Source: Larkinella knui
GTDB taxonomy: Bacteria; Bacteroidota; Bacteroidia; Cytophagales; Spirosomataceae
Length of the DNA stretch: 64,000 nt
Assembly (NCBI RefSeq): GCF_003858645.1
Contig: NZ_RQJP01000002.1
Coordinates: forward strand, 992,001 to 1,056,000
Direction of reading: 5' to 3'
In this document: in pieces, positions 45,252 to 53,839 of the stretch
Layout of the letters: the number at the start of each line of letters is the position of its first letter
Position numbering within the stretch: position 1 is the first letter of the stretch
The notes under the pieces: generated by a model
Told to the model about the DNA's origin: nothing
The model's input: only the letters and a program-made list of their open reading frames with translations
The model's database searches: none
Program-made: the position numbers and the translations under genes

Positions 45252-46262
45252 TTAGGTCGTGCGTTGAAAGTTTAGGGTAACCATGCTGTTGAGCAAAATC
45301 TGGGCTTTATCCGGCAGATCGTGCCAGTGTGGGCTGGCGGGTTCGCTCCGCGGAATAAGCTGCTCGTTCACCCGCGTTTCGTTCCGGCTGAACGAGGTGA
45401 TCTGAAAAGCCTGGGTCGCGTCGTTGAAGCGAATCCGGGCGTGGGGATTGGATACGTAAGCCGATTCGAGCAGGAGGTAGTTCGGAAAATGCTGGTTGTC
45501 GGTTTCCTTGCGGGCCACCACGATCTCGCGGTCACGCATGGCGTACGAATCCTCTTTGTTCAGCTCGGCAATGTAGTAATCGATTCGGGCCAGTCCGGTG
45601 CCGGGACCCGGGTTCCGGGGCTCTCCCGCAACGTTGCGCGTGGCGGTTTCCAGAACCGCCGGGTGGGCGGTTTTCGGTGTCTCCGGCTCAAAATTGAACT
45701 TTACGACAAACGCGCCCGGTTCCCGAAAGTCGATGTGCTGGAACGTATGCTGGTCGACGTCCACTTTTTCGTAGCGGTTGGTTTGTTTGACCCGGCGGGT
45801 GACGCGCACTTTGTCGGGCGATTGGGCGGGGGCGTTGCCGGGCAGAATTCCCGTCAGGGCACCTACTACTTTGATATCCCCCGGATTGACCGGTTCTCCG
45901 CCAAACTCCCGGCCTCCACCAAACTTGAAAAACCAGCTCGATGCCACCGGAGCGATCTGTTCAAACTGCTCTTTCTGCGCCTTGATGATGGATTTAAAGG
46001 CATTTACCGCTTCATTGACGATCACCGGAAAGGCGTTCTGGCGCTCTTCATAGGCATCGGGATGCAGAATGATCAGAAAGTGCGCATTGAAAAGCATGCT
46101 GGTGCCGACGGATTCCCGGCGGATGGAATCTTCGAACGACGCCACCAGTTCGTCCAGAATCCGCGTGTTGGTAACCGTAGCGATCGGGGTAGTTTGCGTC
46201 TGGCTGACGGGGACGAGTAGATTACTTAATTTACGAAGCCAGCCGGAGGGTTGATCTGCCAT
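45252..46262 (-). CDS. FHA-like protein (first gene of the kinase/cell-wall cluster)
   Basis: A 336-residue cytosolic protein. The N-terminal 110 residues (ILDELVASFEDSIRRESVGTSMLFNAHFLIILHPDAYEERQ) recall in layout the DUF3662 domain of actinobacterial FhaA. The middle is unassigned. The C-terminal part looks like a degenerate FHA domain: the SxxHA element is present (YVSNPHARIRF) and NETRVNEQLI follows, but the leading GR motif reads VARK. It may therefore bind non-canonical or unphosphorylated ligands. Head of the operon, 4 nt before the small membrane peptide gene; an operator-like palindrome lies 65 nt upstream. Confidence 0.75.
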   Translation of the reverse strand: MADQPSGWLRKLSNLLVPVSQTQTTPIATVTNTRILDELVASFEDSIRRESVGTSMLFNAHFLIILHPDAYEERQNAFPVIVNEAVNAFKSIIKAQKEQFEQIAPVASSWFFKFGGGREFGGEPVNPGDIKVVGALTGILPGNAPAQSPDKVRVTRRVKQTNRYEKVDVDQHTFQHIDFREPGAFVVKFNFEPETPKTAHPAVLETATRNVAGEPRNPGPGTGLARIDYYIAELNKEDSYAMRDREIVVARKETDNQHFPNYLLLESAYVSNPHARIRFNDATQAFQITSFSRNETRVNEQLIPRSEPASPHWHDLPDKAQILLNSMVTLNFQRTT

Positions 46263-46326
46263 GGGTGAACTACAGGGGATGAGTACTGCTCCTTAAACGA
46301 TGGAGATAAACGTTTTCTTTTGATAA

Positions 46327-46347
46327 CGGTAAGTTATGTACTTACCG
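46327..46347. promoter_or_regulatory. Operator-like palindrome upstream of the kinase/cell-wall cluster
   Basis: CGGTAAGT and ACTTACCG form a perfect 8-bp dyad around TATGT, 21 bp in all, with its near edge 65 bp from the first FHA start codon. The geometry suits a dimeric repressor or activator. No cognate regulator gene is adjacent. Confidence 0.5.
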
Positions 46348-46411
46348 GGTAATATCCGATTATGGGAAAGAGAACGTTTCCGCCACAACGGAACGGGGAA
46401 GGCTGTTGATG

Positions 46412-46503
46412 GGATGGGAACACGGATTGGGCGGACCGAACGGATCAAAACGGATTGTAATCTGTGCGAATCCGTTCAATCCGCCCAATCCGTGCTCCCA
46501 TCC
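46412..46503. repeat. Long imperfect inverted repeat, member 1 of a dispersed family
   Basis: About 45-nt arms that pair with a few mismatches. They contain the units ACACGGATTGGGCGGA and GAACGGAT, shared with the perfect repeat at 51144-51239. A T-run (TTTTTT) follows on the plus strand, but no plus-strand gene ends here. Confidence 0.8.
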
Positions 46504-46600
46504 TTTTTTGAGCCCTGTTCGTCGGCAAGAGTAAGAAAAGGCCGTTCGTGTCTTAATGGAATGGTAATAAACCAACCGGAGTCCGCTTGCAAATACACCC

Positions 46601-46608
46601 TACCTTTG
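46601..46608 (+). promoter_or_regulatory. Candidate -7 element for the beta-propeller/phosphoesterase gene
   Basis: TACCTTTG, an exact TAnnTTTG, 100 nt before the chosen ATG. A TTG lies upstream only at a too-short distance, so the -33 part is weak. Confidence 0.4.
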
Positions 46609-46708
46609 TTCAATAAAAGCCGTGTTGGAATGCAAAGTCAGTCAAAAAGACCCGGTGTTAGTGCGTACGAAATCATTCCATTCTTTTCCCGGTAAACCCT
46701 GTTCTGGT

Positions 46709-49210
46709 ATGGCATCTTTCTCCCTGTTTTTTCGCGGTTTTTGGATTCTTTTCGCCCTGTCGCTAACGCTGGGTTGCCAGCGGAAAGGCAATACGGCCCA
46801 GCAAGCAGAAGAGATCGACATCTTTAAGGAATTGAGCGCCAAACGGGTCAATTTACCCAACGGCTGGGCACTCACGCCGGTCGGCAATAGCCTCGATCTG
46901 GACGATTTGCCCCTGAATCTGGTGGTGTCGCCGTCCAAAAAATACCTGGCGGTTACCAACAATGGCCAGAGTACCCAAAGCATTACCCTGATTGACGCCC
47001 GAACCGAAAAGGTGCTCGATACCGCCCGGGTGGGCAAAGCGTACCTGGGGCTGGCCTTCAGTGAGGATGAAAACCGGCTGTATGCGTCGGGCGGAAATGA
47101 CAACAAAATTCTGGTGTATACGCTAGCCGACAACCAACTGGTGCCGGATGAACCAATTGTGTTGGGCAAACCGTGGCCGGTTAAAATTTCGCCAACGGGG
47201 TTGTGTGTGGATGACGCCAAAGACCGGCTGTATGTCGTTACCAAAGAAGACAGCGCGTTATACATCTGCGATACGAAAACCCGACAACCCATCAGCCGGA
47301 TCAATCTGGGCGCTGCGGCTTACACCTGTCTGCTTTCCCGCGACAAAAGCGAGCTTTTTGTCTCCCTCTGGGGTGGTTCCAGCGTGGTAGTGCTGGACGT
47401 CAACACCCGGAAAATAACCGCCAAAATTTCAACCAACAAAAACCCGAACGATTTACTTTCCACCCGCGACGGCAAGTATCTTTTTGTCGCCAATGGCAAC
47501 GACAATACGGTTGCTCTGATCGATGTGGCAAAAAGGCAGGTCATTGAAACACTCACCACCTCGCTTTTTCCCAACGCCCCCGTCGGAACCACCCCGAACG
47601 GCCTGGCGTTGAGCGATGACGAGAACACTTTGTACATTGCCAACGCGGACAACAATTGCCTGGCGGTTTTCGATGTCACCAGCAAAGGCCACAGCCGTTC
47701 CAGCGGTTTCATTCCCACCGGCTGGTATCCGACGGCCGTCAAAGTGATGGGCTCCAAGCTCTTTGTAACCAATGGCAAAGGCTTTTCGTCCAAAGCCAAC
47801 CCCAAAGGTCCGAACCCGGTTTTGTCCCGGATGCCGCAGCAGGTTGGCCCGAATCCCCAGGCCAATACCGGTCGCCAGCAATACATCGGCGGCTTGTTCA
47901 AAGGAACACTCTCCATCGTCGACATCCCGGAACCCCACGCCCTGGCGGCCTATTCGCGGCTGGTGTATGCCAATACGCCGTATACCAAAACCAAAGAATT
48001 GCAGGCAGAAGGCGAAGCGGGCAACCCGATTCCCCGGCGGGTGGGCGACAAATCGCCCATCAAATATGTATTTTACATCATCAAGGAAAACCGCACCTAC
48101 GACCAGATTCTGGGCGATATGAAAGAAGGAAACGGCGATTCGTCCCTTTGTCTTTTTCCGCAGAAATTCACCCCGAATCACCACGCCCTGGCGAAAGAAT
48201 TTGTGTTGCTGGACAATTTTTACGTCGATGCGGAGGTGAGCGCCGACGGTCACAACTGGTCGTCAGCGGCTTATGCCAATGATTACGTTGAAAAAAATTG
48301 GGTAACCAGCTACGGGGGTCGGGGCGGCACGTACGATTACGAGGGTCAGAAAGAGATTGCCCACCCGCGGGATGGGTTTATCTGGGATCACTGCCTGCGG
48401 GCCGGGGTGAGTTTCCGAAGCTACGGCTGGTTTGCGGATGACGAAAAAGCCAACATCAAAACGTTGCAGGGGAAGTTCTGCCCGGAGTTCAAAGGGTTCG
48501 ATCTGGGCTACATGGACAGCAAGCGCGAAGAAGCCTGGGAAAAGGAGTTTGACCAGTTGGTAGCGACTAAAAAAGTCCCCCAGTTGAGTACCATCCGCTT
48601 CGGAAACGACCACACGTCCGGTGCCGCCATTGGCAAGCCAACTCCGTATGCCGCCGTTGGTGACAACGACCTGGCCATCGGCCGGTTTGTGGAGCATCTT
48701 TCGCAGAGTCCCATCTGGAACGAATCGGTGGTTTTTATTCTGGAAGACGACGCCCAGAATGGTCCCGACCACGTCGATGCGCACCGGTCCATTGCTTTTG
48801 TGGCCGGCGGTTTTGTGAAACGCGGTTTTGTCGATCATACCATGTATTCAACGTCGGGGATGCTTCGCACCATGGAATTGATTCTGGGGTTGAAGCCCAT
48901 GAGTCAGTACGATGCCGCGGCCACCCCGATGTGGCGGTGTTTCGACAAAAAAGCCAATGCAACGCCTTTCAAAGCCCGGGAAGCGGGAACTGATATTACC
49001 CAGAAAAACGTGGCCGTCAATAAAAACTCCCGACGCTCGATGCAGTTTGATCTGACGAAACCGGATGCGATTGACGATTTGATTTTCAGCGAGATTGTCT
49101 GGCAAACCGTGCGTGGTGAAAAGAGCGTCATGCCCGCTCCGCGCCGGGGTGCCTTTGTGCGGCTGGGCCTGGGTGACGACGACGAGGAGGAAGAAGGCGA
49201 TGATGATTAA
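46709..49210 (+). CDS. YncE-like beta-propeller/phosphoesterase lipoprotein
   Basis: An 833-residue lipoprotein (lipobox LTLGC, Cys23). The first 400 residues form repeated beta-propeller blades of the YncE type (KKYLAVTNNGQSTQSITLIDARTEKVLDT, DGKYLFVANGNDNTVALIDV). The rest is an alkaline-phosphatase-fold phosphoesterase/phospholipase C-like domain (YVFYIIKENRTYDQILGDM, FYVDAEVSADGHNWS, FILEDDAQNGPDHVDAHRS). It ends in an acidic tail (DDDEEEEGDDD). The combination is common in Bacteroidota; substrate unknown, possibly phospholipid or phosphate ester outside the cell. The start chosen is the Met that heads the signal peptide; an earlier Met at 46622 would hide it. Confidence 0.9.
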   Translation: MASFSLFFRGFWILFALSLTLGCQRKGNTAQQAEEIDIFKELSAKRVNLPNGWALTPVGNSLDLDDLPLNLVVSPSKKYLAVTNNGQSTQSITLIDARTEKVLDTARVGKAYLGLAFSEDENRLYASGGNDNKILVYTLADNQLVPDEPIVLGKPWPVKISPTGLCVDDAKDRLYVVTKEDSALYICDTKTRQPISRINLGAAAYTCLLSRDKSELFVSLWGGSSVVVLDVNTRKITAKISTNKNPNDLLSTRDGKYLFVANGNDNTVALIDVAKRQVIETLTTSLFPNAPVGTTPNGLALSDDENTLYIANADNNCLAVFDVTSKGHSRSSGFIPTGWYPTAVKVMGSKLFVTNGKGFSSKANPKGPNPVLSRMPQQVGPNPQANTGRQQYIGGLFKGTLSIVDIPEPHALAAYSRLVYANTPYTKTKELQAEGEAGNPIPRRVGDKSPIKYVFYIIKENRTYDQILGDMKEGNGDSSLCLFPQKFTPNHHALAKEFVLLDNFYVDAEVSADGHNWSSAAYANDYVEKNWVTSYGGRGGTYDYEGQKEIAHPRDGFIWDHCLRAGVSFRSYGWFADDEKANIKTLQGKFCPEFKGFDLGYMDSKREEAWEKEFDQLVATKKVPQLSTIRFGNDHTSGAAIGKPTPYAAVGDNDLAIGRFVEHLSQSPIWNESVVFILEDDAQNGPDHVDAHRSIAFVAGGFVKRGFVDHTMYSTSGMLRTMELILGLKPMSQYDAAATPMWRCFDKKANATPFKAREAGTDITQKNVAVNKNSRRSMQFDLTKPDAIDDLIFSEIVWQTVRGEKSVMPAPRRGAFVRLGLGDDDEEEEGDDD

Positions 49211-49392
49211 GCCCTGATTACCGGAAAAGACCACCCGTTTGTTGCGCTTTTCCACTGAATACGGAACCGGTTTTCTCCACCCCGGTATTTGTTTGTAGCC
49301 GTTGGCTTACTTCTGCCAACAGTTGGCGTCGTGCGTGGTTTGACGGAAAAAAGTTTTTCATCAAGTCGTTGTACGACAAAACCAGCAACCGT

Positions 49393-49572
49393 ATGAATCG
49401 ATTTGTCAAGTATTACTCACCCCAATCGGGGGGCGGGAACAGTTCAAAAAACCAGAAAGAAGAAGGGAAGGCGGGGAAAGACGGCAGCCAGCAGCGTTCC
49501 ACGAAGAAGACCACCGAAAAGCCCGACAACGCCAGCGGAGGCACAAAAAAGAACGCTAACAGTGTAGACTAA
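49393..49572 (+). CDS. Small Lys/Ser/Gly-rich hypothetical protein
   Basis: A 59-residue, highly charged and probably disordered protein (MNRFVKYYSPQSGGGNSSKNQ onward is Lys-, Gln-, Ser- and Gly-rich). No family is recognised. It lies 13 nt before the GH43 gene, so it could be co-transcribed with it. Composition alone cannot prove that it is translated. Confidence 0.4.
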   Translation: MNRFVKYYSPQSGGGNSSKNQKEEGKAGKDGSQQRSTKKTTEKPDNASGGTKKNANSVD

Positions 49573-49585
49573 CGGCCCGAAGCCT

Positions 49586-51130
49586 ATGATTACCGTTCGC
49601 AAGCTGCTTCACTATGGCGTTGCCTGTTTTGCCTTTCTAACCTGTAAAAGCTCTGCTCCAACGGGCGGGTCAAGCCCGAAGTCAACGCCCATCCCTTCGC
49701 CAACGCTGGTGCTGGCGGGCGATTATCCGGACCCTTCAGTAGCCAGAATTGGCAAGGCCTACTGGGCAACGGCAACCTCGTCAAACTGGTTTCCGGCTTT
49801 TCCACTGCTGAAGTCAACGGACCTGATTCATTGGGAAACCAAGGGTTTTGTTTTCGAGAAAAAACCCGACTGGGCGGATTTTTATTTCTGGGCACCCGAA
49901 ATAGCCCCCGAGAAAGGCAAAGTTTATATCTACTACACCGCCCACAAGAAAGACGGCAACCTGTGTGTGGGCGTCGCCAGTGCCAGCAAACCGGAAGGTC
50001 CCTACCGCGATCATGGCCCGCTGGTTTGCCAGACCGACGGCTCGATCGATGGTTTTCCCATGCGCGACGAGAATGGCAAGTTGTATCTGGTCTGGAAAGA
50101 AGACGGCAACAGCGTCGGCCGGCCGACGCCCATCTGGGCGCAGGCCCTCAACGAAGAACGCACGGCTTTAGTCGGTGAAAAACGCGAGCTTTTCCGCAAC
50201 GATGCGCCCTGGGAAGCCAATCTGGTGGAGGGCGTATCGATGATCCGGCAAGGCGATTATTTTTATGCAATCTATGCCGCAGCCGGTTGTTGCGGATCGG
50301 CCTGCACGTATGGTACCGGCATCGCCCGCGCCAAAAGCCTGCTGGGTCCCTGGGAAAAATACCGGCAGAATCCGGTCCTGGCGGCCGAACCCAGCTGGAA
50401 ATGCCCGGGACACGGTACGCCCATTGAAAAGGACGGTCGTCATTATTTTTTATACCATGCCTACAGCCAGCAAGGGGGCGTGTTTGTGGGTCGCCAGGCG
50501 CTGCTGCGGGAGTTTCGTTTTACCAACGATGGCTGGATTGCCTTCGAGCGCACAGCTAACCCGGCGACCTCCGTGGCCGGTAGTACGAAGGACGATTTTA
50601 ACGGCTCTGCGCTGTCAACCGCCTGGAATTGGTCGGTGTTCCGGCCACCCGTTGTGCAGGTTCGGCAAGGGCAACTGCAGCTAACCGCCCGGCCCGATCA
50701 CGTTGGTGCGTACATCGGCCACCGGACGATCTCGCCCAACTACACCGCCCGGACTACGGTAACGCCCGAACAGCCGGGCGCGTGGGCGGGCCTGGCCGTT
50801 ATCGGTGATGATGAAAATGCCGTGGGTGTAGCCGTGCAAGGGGGCCAGGTCCGCGTCTGGAAACTTGAAAAAGGCAAAGAGCAGGCGCTGGGAACGGCAC
50901 AAATCGGGAAGGTGCCCCGGGTAACGCTGCTGGCAAAAGTCCAGAACGGCAGCGGTATTTCCTTTTCGTACAGCACCGACGGAAGTTCATTTGTTCCCGT
51001 TGGCGAAAGGGCCATCGACGGTTCGTATCTGCCGCCCTGGGACCGGGCGTTGCGCGTGGGCCTTACGGCCAAAGGCACCACCGGCCAGACGGCTCAATTC
51101 GACGACTTTACGCTGAACTCCGGTTTATAA
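49586..51130 (+). CDS. Glycoside hydrolase family 43
   Basis: A 514-residue exported enzyme. The five-bladed propeller has the three GH43 acids: Asp49 in GDYPDPSV, Asp155 in GSIDGFP, Glu215 in LVEGVSM. A C-terminal beta-sandwich (about 335-514, DDFNGSALSTAWNWSVFRPP onward) resembles the GH43 accessory domain. GH43 enzymes act on alpha-L-arabinofuranosides, beta-xylosides or related plant cell-wall sugars; which one applies is not evident. The signal peptide ends in FLTC, a poor lipobox, so lipid attachment is uncertain. Downstream is a long inverted repeat. Confidence 0.92.
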   Translation: MITVRKLLHYGVACFAFLTCKSSAPTGGSSPKSTPIPSPTLVLAGDYPDPSVARIGKAYWATATSSNWFPAFPLLKSTDLIHWETKGFVFEKKPDWADFYFWAPEIAPEKGKVYIYYTAHKKDGNLCVGVASASKPEGPYRDHGPLVCQTDGSIDGFPMRDENGKLYLVWKEDGNSVGRPTPIWAQALNEERTALVGEKRELFRNDAPWEANLVEGVSMIRQGDYFYAIYAAAGCCGSACTYGTGIARAKSLLGPWEKYRQNPVLAAEPSWKCPGHGTPIEKDGRHYFLYHAYSQQGGVFVGRQALLREFRFTNDGWIAFERTANPATSVAGSTKDDFNGSALSTAWNWSVFRPPVVQVRQGQLQLTARPDHVGAYIGHRTISPNYTARTTVTPEQPGAWAGLAVIGDDENAVGVAVQGGQVRVWKLEKGKEQALGTAQIGKVPRVTLLAKVQNGSGISFSYSTDGSSFVPVGERAIDGSYLPPWDRALRVGLTAKGTTGQTAQFDDFTLNSGL

Positions 51131-51143
51131 TGCCCGCTTTTGA

Positions 51144-51239
51144 ATAGGAACACGGATGGGGCGGATTGAACGGATTTACACAGATTAAAAATAAAATCCG
51201 TTTTTTGATCCGTTCAATCCGCCCCATCCGTGTTCCTAT
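51144..51239. repeat. Perfect 32-bp inverted repeat, member 2 of a dispersed family
   Basis: Bases 51144-51175 are the exact reverse complement of 51208-51239; the 32-nt loop can form smaller hairpins. The arms are built from short units with a 9-10 nt rhythm (ACGGATGGG, GCGGATTGA, ACGGATTTAC). It lies between the convergent GH43 and GntP genes without a U-run. Confidence 0.88.
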
Positions 51240-51306
51240 CATCTCCCTCCAGGAAGCCTGGATGCTGGCTCGATTCCTTATTTTCTTCCTGAGAAAATAG
51301 CTCCTT

Positions 51307-52767
51307 TCATTTGCTGCGCAGCACCAGAACGATGATTCCCAGGCCAGCCAGCGGGATCAGCGGATCAAGCCAGGAACCGCCGGAGCCAAAAGCCAGGTTG
51401 ATCAGGGCAATCAACACGCCACCAACCGCCCAGGCAAGGCTGGTGGGAATCGACCAGGCCATGATCTGCTGGTTCACCTCCACAAGGCCCATCATCCGGT
51501 TGACGACCCAAAACAGACTATCGTTAAAGTAACTAAAGAAGAATGAACCGATCACGGCAGCCTGCGCGGCAAATACCATATTCATTCCGGGAACCTGAGC
51601 CAGAATCGGTGCCGTAATGGAAGCAGACGTGATCATGGCAACCGTACCGGAACCTTGAATCAGACGAATGACCGTGGCAACCAGAAACGGGATCATGAGG
51701 GGCGAAAACGGAAGTTTGGCGATCAGGGCCGCCAGTTGCGTGCCGGTACCGGTTTCCCGGACTACAAATCCCAGGGCTCCGCCCGCGCCGGTTACCATCA
51801 GAATGATGCCTGCGGATTGAAGTCCCTCTTCCAACCGGGCCGACGTTTCGTGCCGGTCAAGATAAGGCACCAGGGCGTAAACGGCAAGTAACGTACTGAT
51901 ACAGAGAGCAATTATAGGCGTCCCAGCAAACAGGAGTACCTGGGCAGCCAGTGCTAAAACCGGTGAATCACTGCCCGTAGGTAACGAAAACAGGGTCAGC
52001 ACGGCTTTGCTAATGATGAGCAGGATTGGCACAACGATGGGGAGCAAAGACCGCGACAGGGGCGGCAGGGGGCGGGCGGTTTTTTCGTTGCCATTGGCAG
52101 CGTCAATCGGCTTCAGGCTTTCAGCGGGGAGCGTTTTTTCAGGAAAACCGGGATACTTTTTCCCCAGCCACCGGGCGTAGACAACGAACGCAATCGTGCA
52201 GGGAATGGCCAGTACCATCCCCAGCAACATCATTACCCCAAGGTCTACGCCAAACAATCCGGCGACCCCCAGCGGGCCGGGTGTTGGCGGAACCATGGTG
52301 TGCGTCACAACCAGTCCACCGGCCAGCGCAACCCCCAGCGTCAGCAACGAGCGGTTTCCCTTTTGAGCCAGGGCTTTGGCGATGGGAAACAAGATGACAA
52401 AAGCCGAATCGGCAAAGATGGGAATGCTGATAAGATACCCGGTCATGGCCAGCGCCCATTCTTCTTTGCGACGACCCAGCCACCGGATAAACGAGTAGGC
52501 GATCTGTTCCGCAGCCCCGGAAACTTCCAGAATCCGGCCCATCATCACGCCCAGACCAATGCTAATACCGATGGTGCCCAGCGTGGCTCCGAAGCCTTTG
52601 GTGACGGCATCGAGGGTTTCCGTAACCGACAACCCGCCCGTTAGCCCGGCGATGCAGGCGGCTGTGATCATCGCAATCAGCGGATGTACTTTGGTACGCA
52701 ACACCAGGAAAATAAGAACAAAAACCGCAACGGTCAAACCCAGGATGGGCACGGAAAGGATAGACAT
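51307..52767 (-). CDS. GntP-family gluconate/sugar-acid permease
   Basis: A 486-residue polytopic membrane protein with 12-14 hydrophobic helices and GntP-family signatures (VHPLIAMITAACIAGLTGG near the start, GVALAGGLVVTHTMVPPTPGPLGVAGLFG in the middle, GSGTVAMITSASITAPI near the end). GntP carriers import gluconate, erythronate or similar sugar acids with protons. It follows the DenD-like gene on the same strand with 3 nt between them, so it is probably the importer for the acid oxidised by that enzyme. Confidence 0.93.
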   Translation of the reverse strand: MSILSVPILGLTVAVFVLIFLVLRTKVHPLIAMITAACIAGLTGGLSVTETLDAVTKGFGATLGTIGISIGLGVMMGRILEVSGAAEQIAYSFIRWLGRRKEEWALAMTGYLISIPIFADSAFVILFPIAKALAQKGNRSLLTLGVALAGGLVVTHTMVPPTPGPLGVAGLFGVDLGVMMLLGMVLAIPCTIAFVVYARWLGKKYPGFPEKTLPAESLKPIDAANGNEKTARPLPPLSRSLLPIVVPILLIISKAVLTLFSLPTGSDSPVLALAAQVLLFAGTPIIALCISTLLAVYALVPYLDRHETSARLEEGLQSAGIILMVTGAGGALGFVVRETGTGTQLAALIAKLPFSPLMIPFLVATVIRLIQGSGTVAMITSASITAPILAQVPGMNMVFAAQAAVIGSFFFSYFNDSLFWVVNRMMGLVEVNQQIMAWSIPTSLAWAVGGVLIALINLAFGSGGSWLDPLIPLAGLGIIVLVLRSK

Positions 52768-52770
52768 GCG

Positions 52771-53718
52771 TTACGCCGGGTTCTGGGCGATAAATTGCGT
52801 GATAAACTGGTCAAAATGCGTGTCAACCGTAAAGCCAAGGTGCAGGGCCCGGGTAGTGTCAACGGCTCCGGGCCAACTGCTTACCAGGGTGTTGATGGCG
52901 GGATCGGGCCTGAATTCTACCCGCTCCCGGGTTCTTCGGTCCGTAACCCGTTCCAGCGAATCCAGCATTTCCTGGACGGTTACTTCAATGCCCGGCAGGT
53001 TCACCGTGCGCCATTCGCCGAAGGCCGCGGCTTCCAGCGTCGCTCCTTTGATCAAATTTTGAATAATGGTATCCGGGCTGGATACCAGGACTTTAAGTTC
53101 AGGGGATACCGGACAGATCGCCGTTTCGCCGTTGATGGGTTCCCGAATAATACTGCTCACAAACGAGGAAGCTGCCTGGTTTGGCCGGCCGGGCCGAACG
53201 CAGATCGTTGGCAAACGCAATACCCGCCCATCGACCAGGCCTTTCCGGCTGTAGTCATTGACCAGCAACTCAACCATGGCTTTCTGGGCACCGTAGGACG
53301 AATGGGGCGTCACGGCGGTCGTATCCGTGACGACGGCGGGTAGCTTACCGCCATAGACGGCGAAGGAACTGGCAAATACAAACCGGATGCCCGGATGCTG
53401 ATGACGGCAGGCTTCCAGCAGGTGCCGGCTCACATCGAGGTTCACTTTCCAGCCCAGGTCAAATTCTTTTTCGGCGTGACTGCTCACCACCGCGGCCAGA
53501 TGAAAAACGATCCCGGTTTGAGCCGTGATGATGGCTTGGGCCGCCCCCTCTTCCGAAAGGTCCGTCTGCTGGCAGCGCACCCGGTCGTCAGGTCCCGGAT
53601 TGGGAGGCATCACCACATCGACCAGCAGTAACTCATCAAAGGCCAGCGAACTGGTCAGGATCGCTTTTGCCAGCCGCTGGCCCAGAAAACCGGCTCCACC
53701 CGTTATAATTAGTTGCAT
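52771..53718 (-). CDS. denD: D-erythronate dehydrogenase-like NAD-dependent epimerase/dehydratase family protein
   Basis: A 315-residue extended SDR. NAD motif GGAGFLG (7-13), FHLAAVVS, and YxxxK in SSYGAQKAMVEL are intact. Sequence style and length match DenD, which oxidises D-erythronate to 2-oxo-tetronate (later 3-oxo). The assignment is strengthened by context: a GntP permease on one side and a DUF1537 acid-sugar kinase divergent on the other, the known components of tetronate catabolism. Isomerase (OtnI) and aldolase (OtnC) genes are not in the window. Confidence 0.82.
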   Translation of the reverse strand: MQLIITGGAGFLGQRLAKAILTSSLAFDELLLVDVVMPPNPGPDDRVRCQQTDLSEEGAAQAIITAQTGIVFHLAAVVSSHAEKEFDLGWKVNLDVSRHLLEACRHQHPGIRFVFASSFAVYGGKLPAVVTDTTAVTPHSSYGAQKAMVELLVNDYSRKGLVDGRVLRLPTICVRPGRPNQAASSFVSSIIREPINGETAICPVSPELKVLVSSPDTIIQNLIKGATLEAAAFGEWRTVNLPGIEVTVQEMLDSLERVTDRRTRERVEFRPDPAINTLVSSWPGAVDTTRALHLGFTVDTHFDQFITQFIAQNPA

Positions 53719-53839
53719 GGGTTTAAGGATTTATGAAGTAGTTTTAAACGCAAAACGCCTGTTTATTCCCGTAAAGAGTCCTGCTTCGACCGGTTTCTAC
53801 TGTAACCGGAGTTCATTTGGGTTCCTAAAAGTGTATCAA

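Larger units (their letters stand above)
46263..46708. other. Regulatory intergenic region between two divergent genes
   Basis: About 446 bases between the FHA-led cluster (-) and the beta-propeller/phosphoesterase gene (+). It holds an 8-bp-arm palindrome (46327-46347), a long imperfect inverted repeat (46412-46503) and an exact -7 promoter box (46601-46608). No gene is supported. Confidence 0.7.
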
